This document shows, one piece after another, positions 31,641 through 43,189 of a stretch of 64,000 nt of DNA. This DNA is from Isoetes taiwanensis (lineage: Eukaryota; Streptophyta; Lycopodiopsida; Isoetales; Isoetaceae): positions 6,209,311 to 6,273,310 of the forward strand of contig JAJEKV010000070.1 of NCBI GenBank assembly GCA_021234155.1, in the 5' to 3' direction. The stretch's first letter is position 1; each line of letters begins with the position of its first letter. Under the pieces are notes generated by a model. That model searched no databases. It worked only from the letters and a program-made list of their open reading frames with translations, and was not told the origin of the DNA. The translations under genes were made by a program, and so were the position numbers.

Positions 31641-31644
31641 GTAT

Positions 31645-33557
31645 GGCTTTAATGGCTGATGTTCATGAGCCATCTACATCGACTCTCTTTACAGATTTTA
31701 CTGAGCATAAGCATACCGAATCTGTAGACCCTCAACCTTCCAGCTCCAGATCACCAATGACATTTATTACCCGGCCAAATAGAACCATCTCGCAATAAAG
31801 CCTCCTCGAACATGGCAAAGTGAAGTTGAGGAAATAGAGAGGATGGCACTTGAGAAAGCTAAAGCGATTCTTGGTGCGAGCCTTCAATGATCTGGCGAAA
31901 TGAGAAACACTTTCATCACCAAATGCTAAATTAGTAATTGGAGAAGCTCTAAGAAAGATTCAGCCTTCTGTCTCAAAGATCATCTGGGAGGTGTTAAGGA
32001 CTGGACTACGAGAAAATACAAAGGACACAGATCCAGATTTTATCCCAGGAGATACCAGGGAAGAGGAAGTTGAGTTGGTAGTTGAGTCCACTCCAAAGAG
32101 GAGGCAAAAGAATGCTGGTGATGTAACTCCTGGAAGAGGAAAAAAACAGGCAAAATCTCCAAAGAACAAAAATGTCCTCCTAAAAAAAAAATCTCCGGGC
32201 AAAAAAAGCGCCACCACCACCAAGAAAAAAAGGTATGTCCAAGATGAACTAATTTTGTTAAACATCTCAGATTTATGATAATTAACCACATTTGTTTTGT
32301 GGATAGGACACGATCACAGGCCGTGAAGGAAGCTGATCCTGATCCTGCTGAGTCGGAACCGAAAGAGGAAGAGGAGCTACAAGCAAATATTGATGTGATA
32401 ACAAATAAGGTGAGATGCTGAAGCAGGTGATGAATTTACAAGGTGAGTAATATACAATTGATTACAATAGATATATTCTTTTGCTAATGCTGTTGTTTCC
32501 TTGTACAGTTTAGTGAACCGACTGAAAAGGTTGGTTTCATTCACTCCTGTCCTCCTAAGCCTGCACCCTCTATCTTTCAAAGTGATGTTGATGAGTTCTG
32601 CTGGAAGCTGGACTTGACCTCTAAGATGGTAGATGTCTATGGGAGGTAGGCTAGCATTTCAACATATTTATATTATTTCATTCCCTAAGTCACTCATCTT
32701 ATGTATTAATATGTATTCTGGATTTGTGTGCAGGTACCTTTGTAGCGGTCTTCCATCTGATTGGAAACACAAATTTTTTATGGTTCGAATAGGACACCTT
32801 CGAATTTTGTGAATTCCCTCGAACAGGCGGATGCAAGAACACTAACATAAAGGAAGGGCTGGATGGCATTTTGATTGCAAGATGCCAATACATATTTGTT
32901 CCAATTCCGCAAGGCCCAAATGTGGCATTGGCAATACTTGTGCTTCTTGGTCGATGAAAAAGCACTTTTCCATCTATAGCTAGCCCAAGTATACTGAGAT
33001 CCTCTCTCCTGTCAAAAGGCTATGTACCCGATGCTAAAGTGGTCCGTAAGTATGAGTTTCTGTTTTGTTTTTATGATTTGATTATTCTCGTATTGCAATT
33101 TCTTATGCTTGATTTATTCTCACATTGCAATTTTGCGGGTTTCATAAGCTTGTGATCAATAACATGATGCTCGGATCCAACAAATTAAGCCATGGTAGGA
33201 AGAACTTTGATGCTCCGTGTTCTGTCCTAAAATGCTAGAAACTAGTACCAAAGAACCCTTGCATGTGCGTTGTGGCTTATATGCACAAATTCATAGATCA
33301 CGTGGTTGATGCACAACCAAGCTCCATTTTGTAAGTAGAACATGTTATTTTCCTATTAGTTATTCGTTGGTATAGTCCTCTAATACTTGTGCACCATGTA
33401 GATGACACCCAGTTGGTTCACTGATGCCTATGCCAAGTCACGGAGGGATCATCTAATGGAGGCATTAATTGTAGAAGGCTAGAGATGAATATACAAGCGA
33501 TTGTTCCTACAGGGGTAGATAGTCTCTTTGACTTGTTTGTAAATTCTGAGTTTGTAT
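31645..33557 (+). pseudogene. Multi-exon gene remnant with Lys-rich middle, unknown
   Basis: Exon-like pieces on the plus strand. 31650-31800 is a Ser/Pro/Thr-rich segment with a stop after RPNRTISQ. 31980-32232 is acidic then Lys-rich (TPKRRQKN; KKKSPGKKSATTTKKKR) and ends at a GTATGT donor. 32305-32410 is acidic (ADPDPAESEPKEEEEL). 32510-32646 reads FSEPTEKVGFIHSCPPKPAP. 32733-32990 begins YLCSGLPSDWKHKFFMVR. 33400-33557 contains RRDHLMEALIVE and ends in TGA after LFVNSEFV. Frame breaks between or within pieces show decay. Layout suggests a nuclear or transposon-borne gene, but I cannot name it. Confidence 0.45.
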
Positions 33558-33729
33558 GAGCCATGCTCCCAGAGCTTCTTTGTACTCAATAAGTAATGAA
33601 AAAATTAATTTATTTGTCTCACTTACACCTGTGCAAATAACAATTGTGTAATTATCAATGTGTTTTCTCAATTGTGTGATCTGAAATGTAATTATAAATT
33701 GTGAATCTCAAGTGTTTTCTTGCTGACAG
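33558..33729. other. Spacer, no feature seen
   Basis: AT-rich sequence between the gene remnant and the FCP1-like exon. It contains AATGAAAAAATTAATTT and no ORF. Confidence 0.4.
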
Positions 33730-33803
33730 GTGAATCATCTAATTCAGGGAGAAAGCTCATTATCTTTGACTTAAATTCTGTGTTGGGCAAGAGTTTGCAC
33801 AAG
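33730..33803 (+). pseudogene. FCP1/NIF-like phosphatase, N-terminal exon piece
   Basis: After a CTGACAG acceptor, the frame reads GESSNSGRKLIIFDLNSVLG. This is the start of a HAD-superfamily FCP1-homology domain (hhhDLDxTL), with the second catalytic Asp replaced by Asn (DLN). It continues KSLHK up to the CACTA insertion at 33804 and resumes at 43190. Confidence 0.6.
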
Positions 33804-33825
33804 CACAACAGGAGAAAGGTCATTT

Positions 33826-33995
33826 AGCGACGTCTATAGCGACGTCTAGGTCACGTCTATGCGACGTCTGATGACGTGACACGAGGCGTGACCGACGCGT
33901 CGCCGCCGTCGCATGCGGCGTCGTCGCATCGCGACGTCGGCGGCGTGACTTCGAGGCGTGACTCGACGTCGCATACGGCGGACGTCGCGTCGCGG
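33826..33995. repeat. Left subterminal GCGACGTC array of CACTA
   Basis: Dense GCGACGTC / GGCGTGAC / GTCGCATGCGGCG motifs in both orientations, typical of CACTA subterminal transposase-binding arrays. Related blocks at 35650-35795 and 42955-43165. Confidence 0.75.
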
Positions 33996-34680
33996 CGTGG
34001 TGTCTGAAAAAAAAAAAAAAAAAAAATTTGGAAAGAATTTTAATAGTTAATTACAATATCATATACAAGAGGCAAGAGGCGAGTAGTGGCTATCTTTACG
34101 TGTTCCCTGTTAGGGGAAAACCCGTATAGCCAATTCTATAACAATACGACCAATATTAGACAATGACATTGAAACTTAACGTGAACTAAGAGTTTATAGC
34201 ACTTACGATACGAATCTATGTAAAAAGCCTTTACGGCCGCTGGAACCCAAGTGAGGCCGAATCGTTTGCTTGAAGTTGCCTTGGCGGTCAAGTGAGGCGA
34301 GATGTTTTTCTTGGAATCCTTTGCGTTCGAAAGTGATCTGATTGCAAGGAATACAACATGACAAGTTAAATGTCTTATTTCGAAAAAGAATGGCAACAAA
34401 TAACAAATAACCTGAAAATCTTCCTTATGGACGATTAAGTGGTTTAGGGACCTTTGACCAATCGCCTCCCAATTTTTTGGCATTCGACTTCAATTTTGCA
34501 ATCACTCTTTGCCTTTTCTATAAATCGATAGATTAACACAAAACAAAAGAATAAAAATAAGACTATGACTAGGTCATGTACCTTCTTTTCAAGCGGCTCC
34601 CCATCACGAAATGAGCCCTTCCAAATGGGATTAGTTTGGATTAAAAGCTAGAGTTGGCTAACATAGGCTTTAGGGTTATA
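33996..34680. other. CACTA interior with A-run, no gene supported
   Basis: A20-like tract at 34007-34026 followed by AT-rich sequence. Minus-strand ORF 34136-34483 has no recognisable motif. Confidence 0.35.
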
Positions 34681-34689
34681 AGCTAGATT

Positions 34690-35010
34690 TGGCCACCTCT
34701 ACCTAAGAATTACAAGAAAAGTCGACTTGGACCCGAACACACAGTCGTCTCCACTTTCGTAGTGGAGCCTACCGTGCCCTTGAACAAGCCACTACAATTT
34801 TATTTTAAACCTAAAAAATAACAAGTGGTCGTGGACTTGAACCGGGCGTGGCCCTCTCCACTCTAGGTGGAGCCGTAGTGCCCTTGAACAAGCCACTCCT
34901 TAACCTAGGAAAAATATATGATCGTAGTGAAGTGGACTTGAACCCGGGTACATGGTCCTCCCACTCTAGATGGAGCCGACCCAGGTGCCCTTGAACAAAC
35001 CCTCCCATCA
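34690..35010. repeat. Three ~110-120 bp tandem units with B-box-like motif
   Basis: Each unit has GTGGACTTGAACCYGGG-like sequence, CCACTCTAGRTGGAGCC and GTGCCCTTGAACAARCC. On the minus strand the first motif reads GGGTTCAAGTCCAC, like a tRNA T-arm or Pol III B box. No full tRNA fold was found. Confidence 0.6.
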
Positions 35011-35500
35011 ATTTTTTAACCTACTTAAAATTATAAAAATAAAATGCAAGTGTGATCAACTTACCAAAAAGAAGGGCGTGTGTAACAAGATCTGTGAGGG
35101 TCCAAATCGAAATAGAAAGCAACAAAGAGTTAGAAGAATAAGAACAATGAAAAAAAAGATCGAAGAAGAAACAAAAAAAAAAAAAAAAAAAAAAAAAAAT
35201 ATTAAAAAAAAAAAAAAAAAAAATAAATGAATCAAAGAAGAAGAGAAGGGTGGGAGAAAGAAGAGAAGGGGAAAGATGAGAAAAAAGAAATTAGGGGAAG
35301 AAAGAGAAGAATGGAAGAAATAAGAGAATGAAATGGAAGAAGATAGAAGAATGGAAGAATGGAAGAGTGAAATGAGGGAAGAATCGAAGAAAGAAATGAG
35401 GAAAGAAGGAAAAAGAAGAAGAATGAAGAAACAAGAAGAAGAAAAAGAAGGAAAGAGATAGAAAAAAAATTTGAAATCTACACTAAATCATTCAATCCAA
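35011..35500. repeat. A/G-rich low-complexity region
   Basis: A-rich tracts at 35172-35223 and degenerate GAAGAA repeats to about 35470. The Lys-rich ORF at 34970-35230 follows from this composition. Confidence 0.65.
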
Positions 35501-35649
35501 AAAACCATTCAATCCAAAAACCATGATCTACTAACCTTAAAAAGAGTGCTTGCAAGTCGTTCAAGGTCGTAGCGCCGAAGATCGCCCAAAATAGTCGATA
35601 GAAGGAAGCCTAGGAATGGTCCCTAAAAGACGGCCAGCTGGATTTGTTA

Positions 35650-35795
35650 AAAGCACACGCTGCCGTCGATGCGGCGTCGCGGACGTCGCATCTTGACGTA
35701 ATTTTAATCGTATATCGATTTCAAAATCGTGATATCTGGTTTAACGTCGCATGCGACGTGTCCGCGACGTATTTTGTTATAGCGACGTCTAACAC
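35650..35795. repeat. Internal GCGACGTC-rich block of CACTA
   Basis: GTCGATGCGGCGTCGCGGAC, GTCGCATGCGACGTG and TTATAGCGACGTCTAACAC. It resembles a subterminal region and may mark an older, shorter element nested inside or the original right end. Confidence 0.55.
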
Positions 35796-38656
35796 TTTTT
35801 AATTTTTTTGGTGCCTTTTTTTCATCTGATGGTCATGAAAGTTTGTCCTTATGCTAATTTGGACATTCCCGAGCCATATATGCAGTCAAAATCACATTCC
35901 GGATTTAACCAATCTTCTATTGCTACTACTTACGAATGTAAGCGGGATGTTTGAGCCTGGGGTGGCATGTTTGAGCTTGGGGTAGCGGCTTGATAAGTTC
36001 TCCCAGACGGATGTTGGATTTTTTTGGCCCTTATCGAACGAGGGCCCTTGAACGAAGGATTCAACGGTCGGATAGGGGAACCGAGATCCGTGAGTGTGGT
36101 CTTTAGCGTATGGCCCCCCTGGCGCCGAGAAAGGCTACCTCGGGGAAACTTTTGGGGCTCGCCTCACGGGGTTCGAACTCTCCCCTCTAATGAGGCGGCC
36201 TTGCAAGGTCCTGGCCTTGTTTGACTTGGGCAAATATGCCAGCTCGGCTGCCCAACAACAGGCTGCCCGGACCGTTCTAATGCAAACACTTTGATCTAAA
36301 CCTTGTCCGAAAATTTTGAAAACTGGCCTATATGTTGGCGATGACTTAGGAAGCCTGCTGACAAAAAATCAGAATTTAATTCCGTACTATGCATTCATTA
36401 CGAATTTATGAATGTCTTGCTACTGCAAAAGCTGCCCTTTACTTCTAACTGCGACAACGGGAGGAGTACAGATCCAAACTCCATTCAGTCAGTTCCCCTT
36501 GCTTCGCGTTCTCAACTCCATCTTATTGGCCAAGTCCCAAGTGCAAAAGACCAAAACTTGGCACCCAAAACGCAAACCCTGTTAGAACCTGGCAACTCAT
36601 AGGGTTTACGTTTCGGAGGCTCTATCCTTGTCAGATTCGACAAGGACCTTGCGCCGTGTCTTGACGTAGAGGGGGGGTGTTGACACGAGCCGCGGACCCT
36701 AAAACCACCACGCGGCTTGCCCCAAAAGTCCTCTCCCGAAGGCCCTGGCGACGGACGGGCAACTTCCCCTCTCTGGAATCATGATTCGGCTCTGCCAATG
36801 GACTCGGAACATCGACATTGCCCTGGAGACCAAGTTTCGTGGCCAGAAGACCACCCCTTCTCGAGGAAAACTATCTCATGTCCAACACACTTTCGTAGTC
36901 AATTGGCCTAGGAGGTGGGCAGCGAATCTTTGCAACGTAGGGCGTAAGTGTTTCTTTCTTTTGCAAAACCCGACCGTGCAACTTGGTCTCTAGGGTAATT
37001 TCGGTCTCCCTCCTGATGATGTGGCGAAGTCGAATCGCCATTCCGAGCCTCCGCAATGTCCAGAATGACAAAACACTTTGGTTTCTACCGCGATTCGCCG
37101 ATGCAGCGGCCACGGTTTGATAAGTTCTCCCCGGACGGATGTTGGATTTTTTGGACCTTATCGAGCCAGGGCCCCTTGAGCGAAGGATTCAAATCGGTGG
37201 GATAGGGGAACCGAGATCCCGGGAGTGTGGTCTTTAGCGTCACGGCCCCGGGGAGTTGCCGTGAAAGGCTACCTCGGGGAATTTTTGGGGCTCGCCTCTT
37301 GGGGTTCGGACTCTCCCCTCTAATGAGACAGCCTTGCAAGGTCCTGGCCTTGTTTGACTTGGGCAAGTGTGCGGCTCAGCTGCCCAACAACGGCTGCCTC
37401 ACCGTTCTAATGCAAACACTTTGATGTAAACCTTGTCCGGAAATTTTGAACACCGCCCGTATGTTGGCGATGACTTAGGAAGCCTGCTGACAAAAAATAA
37501 GAATTTAATTCAGTACTATGCATTAATTACAAATTTATGAATGTCTTGCTACGCAAAAGCTGCCCTTTACTTCTAGCGCCACAACGGGAGGAGTGAGATC
37601 AAACTCTATTCCGTCAGTTCCCCTTGCTTCGCGTTCTCAATCGCATCTTATCGGCCAAGTGCCAAGTGCAAAAGACCAAAAACTTCGGCACCCAAAACGC
37701 CAAACCACCTTAGAACACGGCAACTCATAGGGTTTACGTTTGGAGGCTCTATCCTTGTCGGTCGACTAGGACCTTTGCGTGTCTTGACGTAGAGGGGGGT
37801 GTTGGCGCCGAGCACGGATCCTAAAACCATCCGGAAGCTTGCCCCAAAAGTCCTCTCCCCGAAGGCCACAGCGACGGACGGGCAACTTCCCCTCTCCGGA
37901 ATCGTGATTCGGCTCTGCCAATGGACTCGGACGTCGATATTGCCCCGGGGACCAAGTTTCCTGGCGGAAGACCACTCCTTCGAGGAAGTGTCAAACTATC
38001 TCATGTCCAACACACTCGTAGTCAATTGGCCTAGGAGGTGGGGTCGAATCTTTTTTAGCGTGAACGTAGGGCTAAGTATTTCTTTCTTTTGCAAACCGAC
38101 CGTGAAACTTGGTCTCTAGGGTAATTTCGGCCTCGGGACGATGTGGGCGAAATCGAATCACCATTCCGGAGCCTCCGCAATGTCACGAGCAATGAGAACA
38201 CTTTGGTTTCTACGGTCCGATTGCGCGGGGCTTCAGCGTTTTGATAAGTTCTCCTGACCGGATGTTGGATTTTTGGACCTTATCGAGACGGGGCCCTTGA
38301 GCGAAGGATTCAGCGGTCCGGATAGGGGAACCAAGAGATCCTAAGTGTGGTCTTTAGCGTCACGGCCCCGGGGAGCTGCCGAGGAAAGGTCGCCTCGGGG
38401 AAACTTTTGGGGCTCGCCTCACGGGTCCGGACTCTCCCCTCTAATGAGGGTGGCCTTGCAAGGTCCTGGCCTTGTTTGACTTGGGCAAGTGTGCCGGCTT
38501 CGGCTGCCCAACAACAGGCTGCCCGGACCGTTCTAATGCAAACACTTTGATCTAAACCTTGTCGAAATTTTGAAAAACCGGGCCTCACGTATGTTGGCGA
38601 TGACTTAGGAAGCCTGGCCGACAAAAATCAGAATTTAATTCAGTACTATGCATTAA

Positions 38657-41300
38657 CACTAGAGTCGTCACATGATGTACGAGGAAAATGTGCATTTGCA
38701 TCTTTTCGCGTTAAAATTCACATAAAATCAGGGGTTCAATAATCAGTCAAACCCTTCTTATATGTTAATATATGGCGATCATGTTGCATGGGAAAAATAC
38801 CTAAAAATCTATTGGTCCCCATTCATGAGAGTTACACTTAGGTAAACCCAAGGGGGTCAAGTCCGTTTAAGCTACATGTTTAGATAAAGTAAAACCGTCT
38901 CGATAAGACAATTTTTATGATTTTTTTCATTATTTTTGTAGTTTTCTACACGAGTTAGAGAGTAAGACACAAAAGTCGCACCTCAATCCGAGGTCCGAGA
39001 AGGGAGATAGGGTTGTTTGAACATGACAGGGGTCAAAATCTAGCGCTTCGTGAACCAATAATGGTTTCGAAAGTTTGTTCCCCAAATCAAATCTCTAACT
39101 TTTGTAGAAAAATGAATTTTGACCCAAAATTTTGAATATAAGTATTAGACAACTTGCTTTATCTAAGAAAAATATCCATTAGCCTTGATGATGAGGTTTT
39201 GATTTTCTTTTATTTTTTCAATTACAAGTGAATGATAACTTATGTCTATATAGGAGTAAAATGATTCAAAGTCATCCGCAAAAAAATCACATTATGAAAG
39301 GTTACCACGATATGGAATCACCCCAAAAACAAACACGTAAAAAAAGCATAGCGTTTGTTTTCAAGAAATCAAGAAAGGTTCGTATTACCTGAGACCATTA
39401 CCGGTCCACCTTCTTTTTAAAATTAAGAACTCCCTCATGTTAATCAATTTCAGTTTCAATTGCGGGATATAAGCACCTCATGAGCTACTCTATTCATTAA
39501 AATAATCAATGCTCCCCGATCTTGAGGTTTAGCATAAACTTTCTAGTGTTCATTCCAAGTTATCTGTTAGAGTACGCGTTCTATGGATTTCATAAACCTA
39601 TGTATTGAATGGTGAACTCAAAACTTGTATTTTTTATCTTCTCAAGTTGTGGAAGCAATGCAAAAGAATGAAAAACAAACATAAAAAGCTAGAACTATGA
39701 AAAATAAAGATAGACTGCTATGTCTATTTCCCATAACCCGATTGGGTTCCGTGGACGTTAAAATTTCCTTCCTTCCTTCCTTCCTTCCTTCCTTCCTTCC
39801 TTCCTTCCTTCCTTCCTTCCTTCCATTGCTGGTCCACATGGCTTATGATCATTCAAGAAGCCAGAACATCCTCATCTTAATTAGTTGGTTGCTAGAATTG
39901 CATTATTTAATGGTAAAGTTGAAGCACAAGCAAACTGTCTCCACTCACCCTTCCAAAAATTATGTTAGAGAAGGTAGAAAATCGCCATATCATTGTATAA
40001 GTGACAAATGAACAATAAATAAAATTGGTAATCATAATTAGAGAGATTTAATTCTATACCCAATTCGTTAATTGTGGACCATAATGGTCCATGCCCATTT
40101 ATATTCAAATCTTACATATAGTAGTATGTTATTTTTAACATCAAATTGGAGATCTATGTTGCCAATGAAGCTTGAACCCATAAAAATTATAGTCTATTAC
40201 TATTATTATACATAAAGTAGGAACTCTTAAGCAGCAAACATGTGTACTAAGTTTATGATAGTAAAAAATAAGAAGATTTCATCGTGTGTTTTGCACTAAG
40301 ATGATACAAACTATATTTTAAACTTCTATCACATGTTTCGTCAATCATGAGTTGAAAAAGAATGCTATCTTGCTTTAAAATATGGCAAGCCTAAGTACAA
40401 ACCTCCATGTCTATTTTAAATCAAATCTTGTACATAATATGTTACTTTAACATGAAATTCAAGATCTATGTTGCCAAGGAAGGGTGACATTCATAAAAAA
40501 TATTGCCTACCATAAAAGATGAGTTTTTTGTATTATTACCTTAGCTAAACTCTAATTTTGTGTAGTGGCAACCACTTCTAAATATAAAGAATACATGGTT
40601 ATTCACCATATTTAAGTTCATAAAATTCTTTATTATGAATGTACAAGTGGAATGAATGGAGTGCATCATTTGTTGCCCTTAGATTGCTTATATATGAGTT
40701 TAGTTAAACCACGTTAGTTCTATTTTTGTCCTGGATTCTGTATCGAATTTTCTTTAGTGAAAATTGAGATCAACATGACTTATAGACATTTCAAAAAATT
40801 ATTGGACTATAGCTCTTAGAGTTGACAACTTATGGCCGCAAGTCTTACGTCAAAACTTGTTATAGTAAAGGAGAAACAATTCACAACCTCAAAAGCGGCT
40901 TTTTGAGCTAAAATGGTTTGACGACTTCATATAATGCCATCTAATAGCAACGAAACATGAAAACGCGTGCAAATCAAAGATGTTTTATCATAAAAACGCC
41001 AATTACTTTCAATTTTAGAAACGTTTGGACCCCTTTTTATGCTAGAAAGTTTGAAGAATGCGCCTGGCACGGCATAAAACTCTTTGCTCAATGAGGTTTG
41101 GGCAATGACCACAACATATCGATAAATCTATTGGTCATGAAATTCTCCATGGCCATAAAGAATCGAGTGAAGATTCCAAAAGTGGTGGTATCTTGTGAAA
41201 TGGAAATTTCTCTTGTTAGATACACGGGTTTAAGTGGCGAGGGTATCTTTGGACCAATTACGGTGGATGAACCGAGAATAGTTCCATAACAACTCTAGTG
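38657..41300. mobile_element. Nested 2.6-kb CACTA element
   Basis: TIRs CACTAGAGTCGTCA (left) and CACTAGAGTTGTTA (right, complement), inserted in the satellite where other units read GCATTAATTACGAATTT. Flanks are GCATTAA and TTAATTAC, giving a TTA(A) duplication. Canonical CACTA ends; no transposase ORF. 38680-39690 and 39830-41280 are AT-rich with no gene I can support. Confidence 0.88.
39728..39824 (+). mobile_element. LINE 3' tail with (CCTT)n microsatellite
   Basis: CCCATAACCCGATTGGGTTC, CGTGGACGTTAAAATT, then about 15 CCTT repeats. Same end as 13862-13915; inserted in the nested CACTA. Confidence 0.7.
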
Positions 41301-42779
41301 TTAATTACTTAATTTATGAATGTCTTGCTACTTGCAAAAGCGCCCTTTACTTCTAAGCGCCACAACAGTGGAGTACGTATCCAAACTCCATTCCGTCGGT
41401 TCCCCTTGCTTCGTGTTCTCAATCGCATCTTATCGGCCAAGTCCCAACCGCAAAAGACCAAAACTCCCGGCACCCAAAACGCAAACCACCGCTAGAACAC
41501 GGCAACTCATAGGATTTACGTTTGGAGGCTCTATCCTTGTCGATTCGACTAGGACCTTGCTACCGTATCTTGGCGTAGGGGGGTGTTGACGCCAGAGCAC
41601 GGACCCTAAAACCACCCGGAAGCGGCTTGCCCCAAAAGTCCTCTCCCTAAGGCCCCGCGGCGGACGGGCAACTTCCCTCTCGGAATCATGATTCGCTACG
41701 CCAATGGACTCGGAACGTCGACATTGCCACGGAGACCAAGTTTAGGTGGCGAAGACCACCCTTCTCGAGGCGTCAAACTATCTCATGTCCAACACACTGC
41801 GTAGTCAATTGGCCTAGGAGGTGGTACGTCCGAATCTTTTAACGTGGGGCGTAAGTGTTTCTTTCTTTTGCAAAACTGGACCGTGCAACTTGGTCTCTAG
41901 GGTAATTTCGGCCTCCCGGGCGATGTGGCGAAGTCGAATCGCCATTCGAGACCTCCGCAATGTCCGACGACAAAACACTTTGGTTTCTACACGGTGGACC
42001 CATGGGGCGCTTAGCGGTTTGATAAGTTCTCCGGACGGATGTTGGATTTTTTGGACCTTATCGAGCCAGGGCCCTTGAATGAAGGATTCAACGGTCCGGA
42101 TAGGGGAAACCGAGATCCCGGAGTGTGGTCTTTAGCGTCTGGGCCCCCTGGCAGCCGCCAGAAAGGTCGCCTCGGGAAACTTTTTGGGGCTCGCCTCTTG
42201 GGGTTCGGACTCTCCCCTCTAATGAGGCGGCCTTGGAAGGTCCTGACCTTGTTTGACTTGGGCAAGTGTGCCAGCTCGGCTGCCCAACAACAGGCTGCCC
42301 GGACCGTACTAATGCAAACACTTTGATCTAAACCTTGTCCAGAAATTTTGAAAACTGGCCTATACGTTGGCGATGACTTAGGAAGCTTGCTGACAAAAAA
42401 TCAGAATTTAATTCCTTACTATGCATTAATTACGAATTTATGAATCTCTTGCTACTACCCAACAACAGGCTGCCTAGACCGTTCCAATGCTACCTATTTG
42501 ATCAGAACTTTATCCGGAAATTCTAAAAATTTGCCTGTATGCTGGGGATGACCTAGGAAGCCAGCTGACAAAAAATCAGAATTTAATTCCATACCATGCA
42601 TTAATTACGAATTTATGAAGCATGAATGCAAAAGAACGCATAACTAAAAAATTCTGCATCGAAAAAAGGTGGAATTTTGACAAGCGATTCAACGTCTTGC
42701 GGTCGCGGACATGAGAAAAACATTTCACTAGGATATGCAAAGGTGTTGGTGCACGATGAAATAGCTCCGAGTCTTCCAG

Positions 42780-42945
42780 AGCTCACATCTTTGCCACAAA
42801 AGTTCTCTTCACGAAGGCCACAGCGATGGACGAGCAATTTCCCTCTCCAAACCATGATTTGGCTCTTCCAATGGACTCGAATATCGACATTACCACGGGG
42901 ACCAACTTTGCGTGGCGAAGACCACCCTTGTTCTCCAAAAGAACA
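42780..42945. repeat. Partial satellite unit
   Basis: CACAAAAGTTCTC…GAAGGCCACAGCGATGGACG…CCAATGGACTCG matches the part of the satellite around 36720-36860. Confidence 0.7.
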
Positions 42946-42954
42946 AAGTACACT

Positions 42955-43165
42955 AGGCGTCCGGCGGGCGTCACGCCGCGACGCCGATCCGTCGCGGCGC
43001 CACGTCGCAAAAAAAGTGATGCACGCGATGCGACGTGGTCGTAGACGTCGCGTGTATCACGTCCGACGTCGTGTTGGACGTCGCATGTGACGTCCCTGCG
43101 ACGCGACGTCGCAAAGACGCGTGACTTTGGTCACGCCAATTCGCGGCGTCAGCGGGCCCACGTCG
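42955..43165. repeat. Right subterminal GACGTC array of CACTA
   Basis: Dense CGTCGCG/GACGTC/GTCACGCC motifs, mirror partner of 33826-33995, followed by ACGTCGCTAAAAG and the right TIR. Confidence 0.75.
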
Positions 43166-43189
43166 CTAAAAGCCCATTCTCTTGTTGTG

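Larger units (their letters stand above)
35990..42620. repeat. ~1.125-kb tandem satellite inside the CACTA
   Basis: Units begin TTGATAAGTTCTCC at 35990, 37117, 38241 and 42019 (periods 1127 and 1124; the third, 38241-42018, is about 1.13 kb once the nested CACTA is removed). Shared landmarks: GGATGTTGGATTTTT, TGGTCTTTAGCGT, GCCCAACAACAGGCTGCC, GTAGTCAATTGGCCTAGGAG. Partial units follow at 42455-42620 and 42780-42945. Copies differ mainly by short indels in CG-rich runs. No long conserved ORF spans the unit. Confidence 0.9.
33804..43189. mobile_element. CACTA-like (EnSpm) element, 9.4 kb, non-autonomous
   Basis: Terminal inverted repeats: left CACAACAGGAGAAAGGTCAT then TTAGCGACGT; right complement CACAACAAGAGAATGGGCTT then TTAGCGACGT. 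This matches the plant CACTA end style (CACTACAAGAAAA…TTAGCGACG) with the fourth base changed. Flanking trinucleotides are AAG/AAT, an imperfect 3-bp TSD. Subterminal GACGTC-rich blocks lie at 33826-33995 and 42955-43165. The interior contains tandem satellite, a nested CACTA and A-rich DNA, with no transposase seen. It splits an FCP1-like gene. Confidence 0.8.

Noticed and set aside
32160-32232. Lys-rich stretch as a histone H1-like tail
   Set aside because: Composition alone; no globular domain nearby.
34970-35230. Lys-rich ORF in CACTA
   Set aside because: Second half is encoded by poly(A); no conservation or domain.
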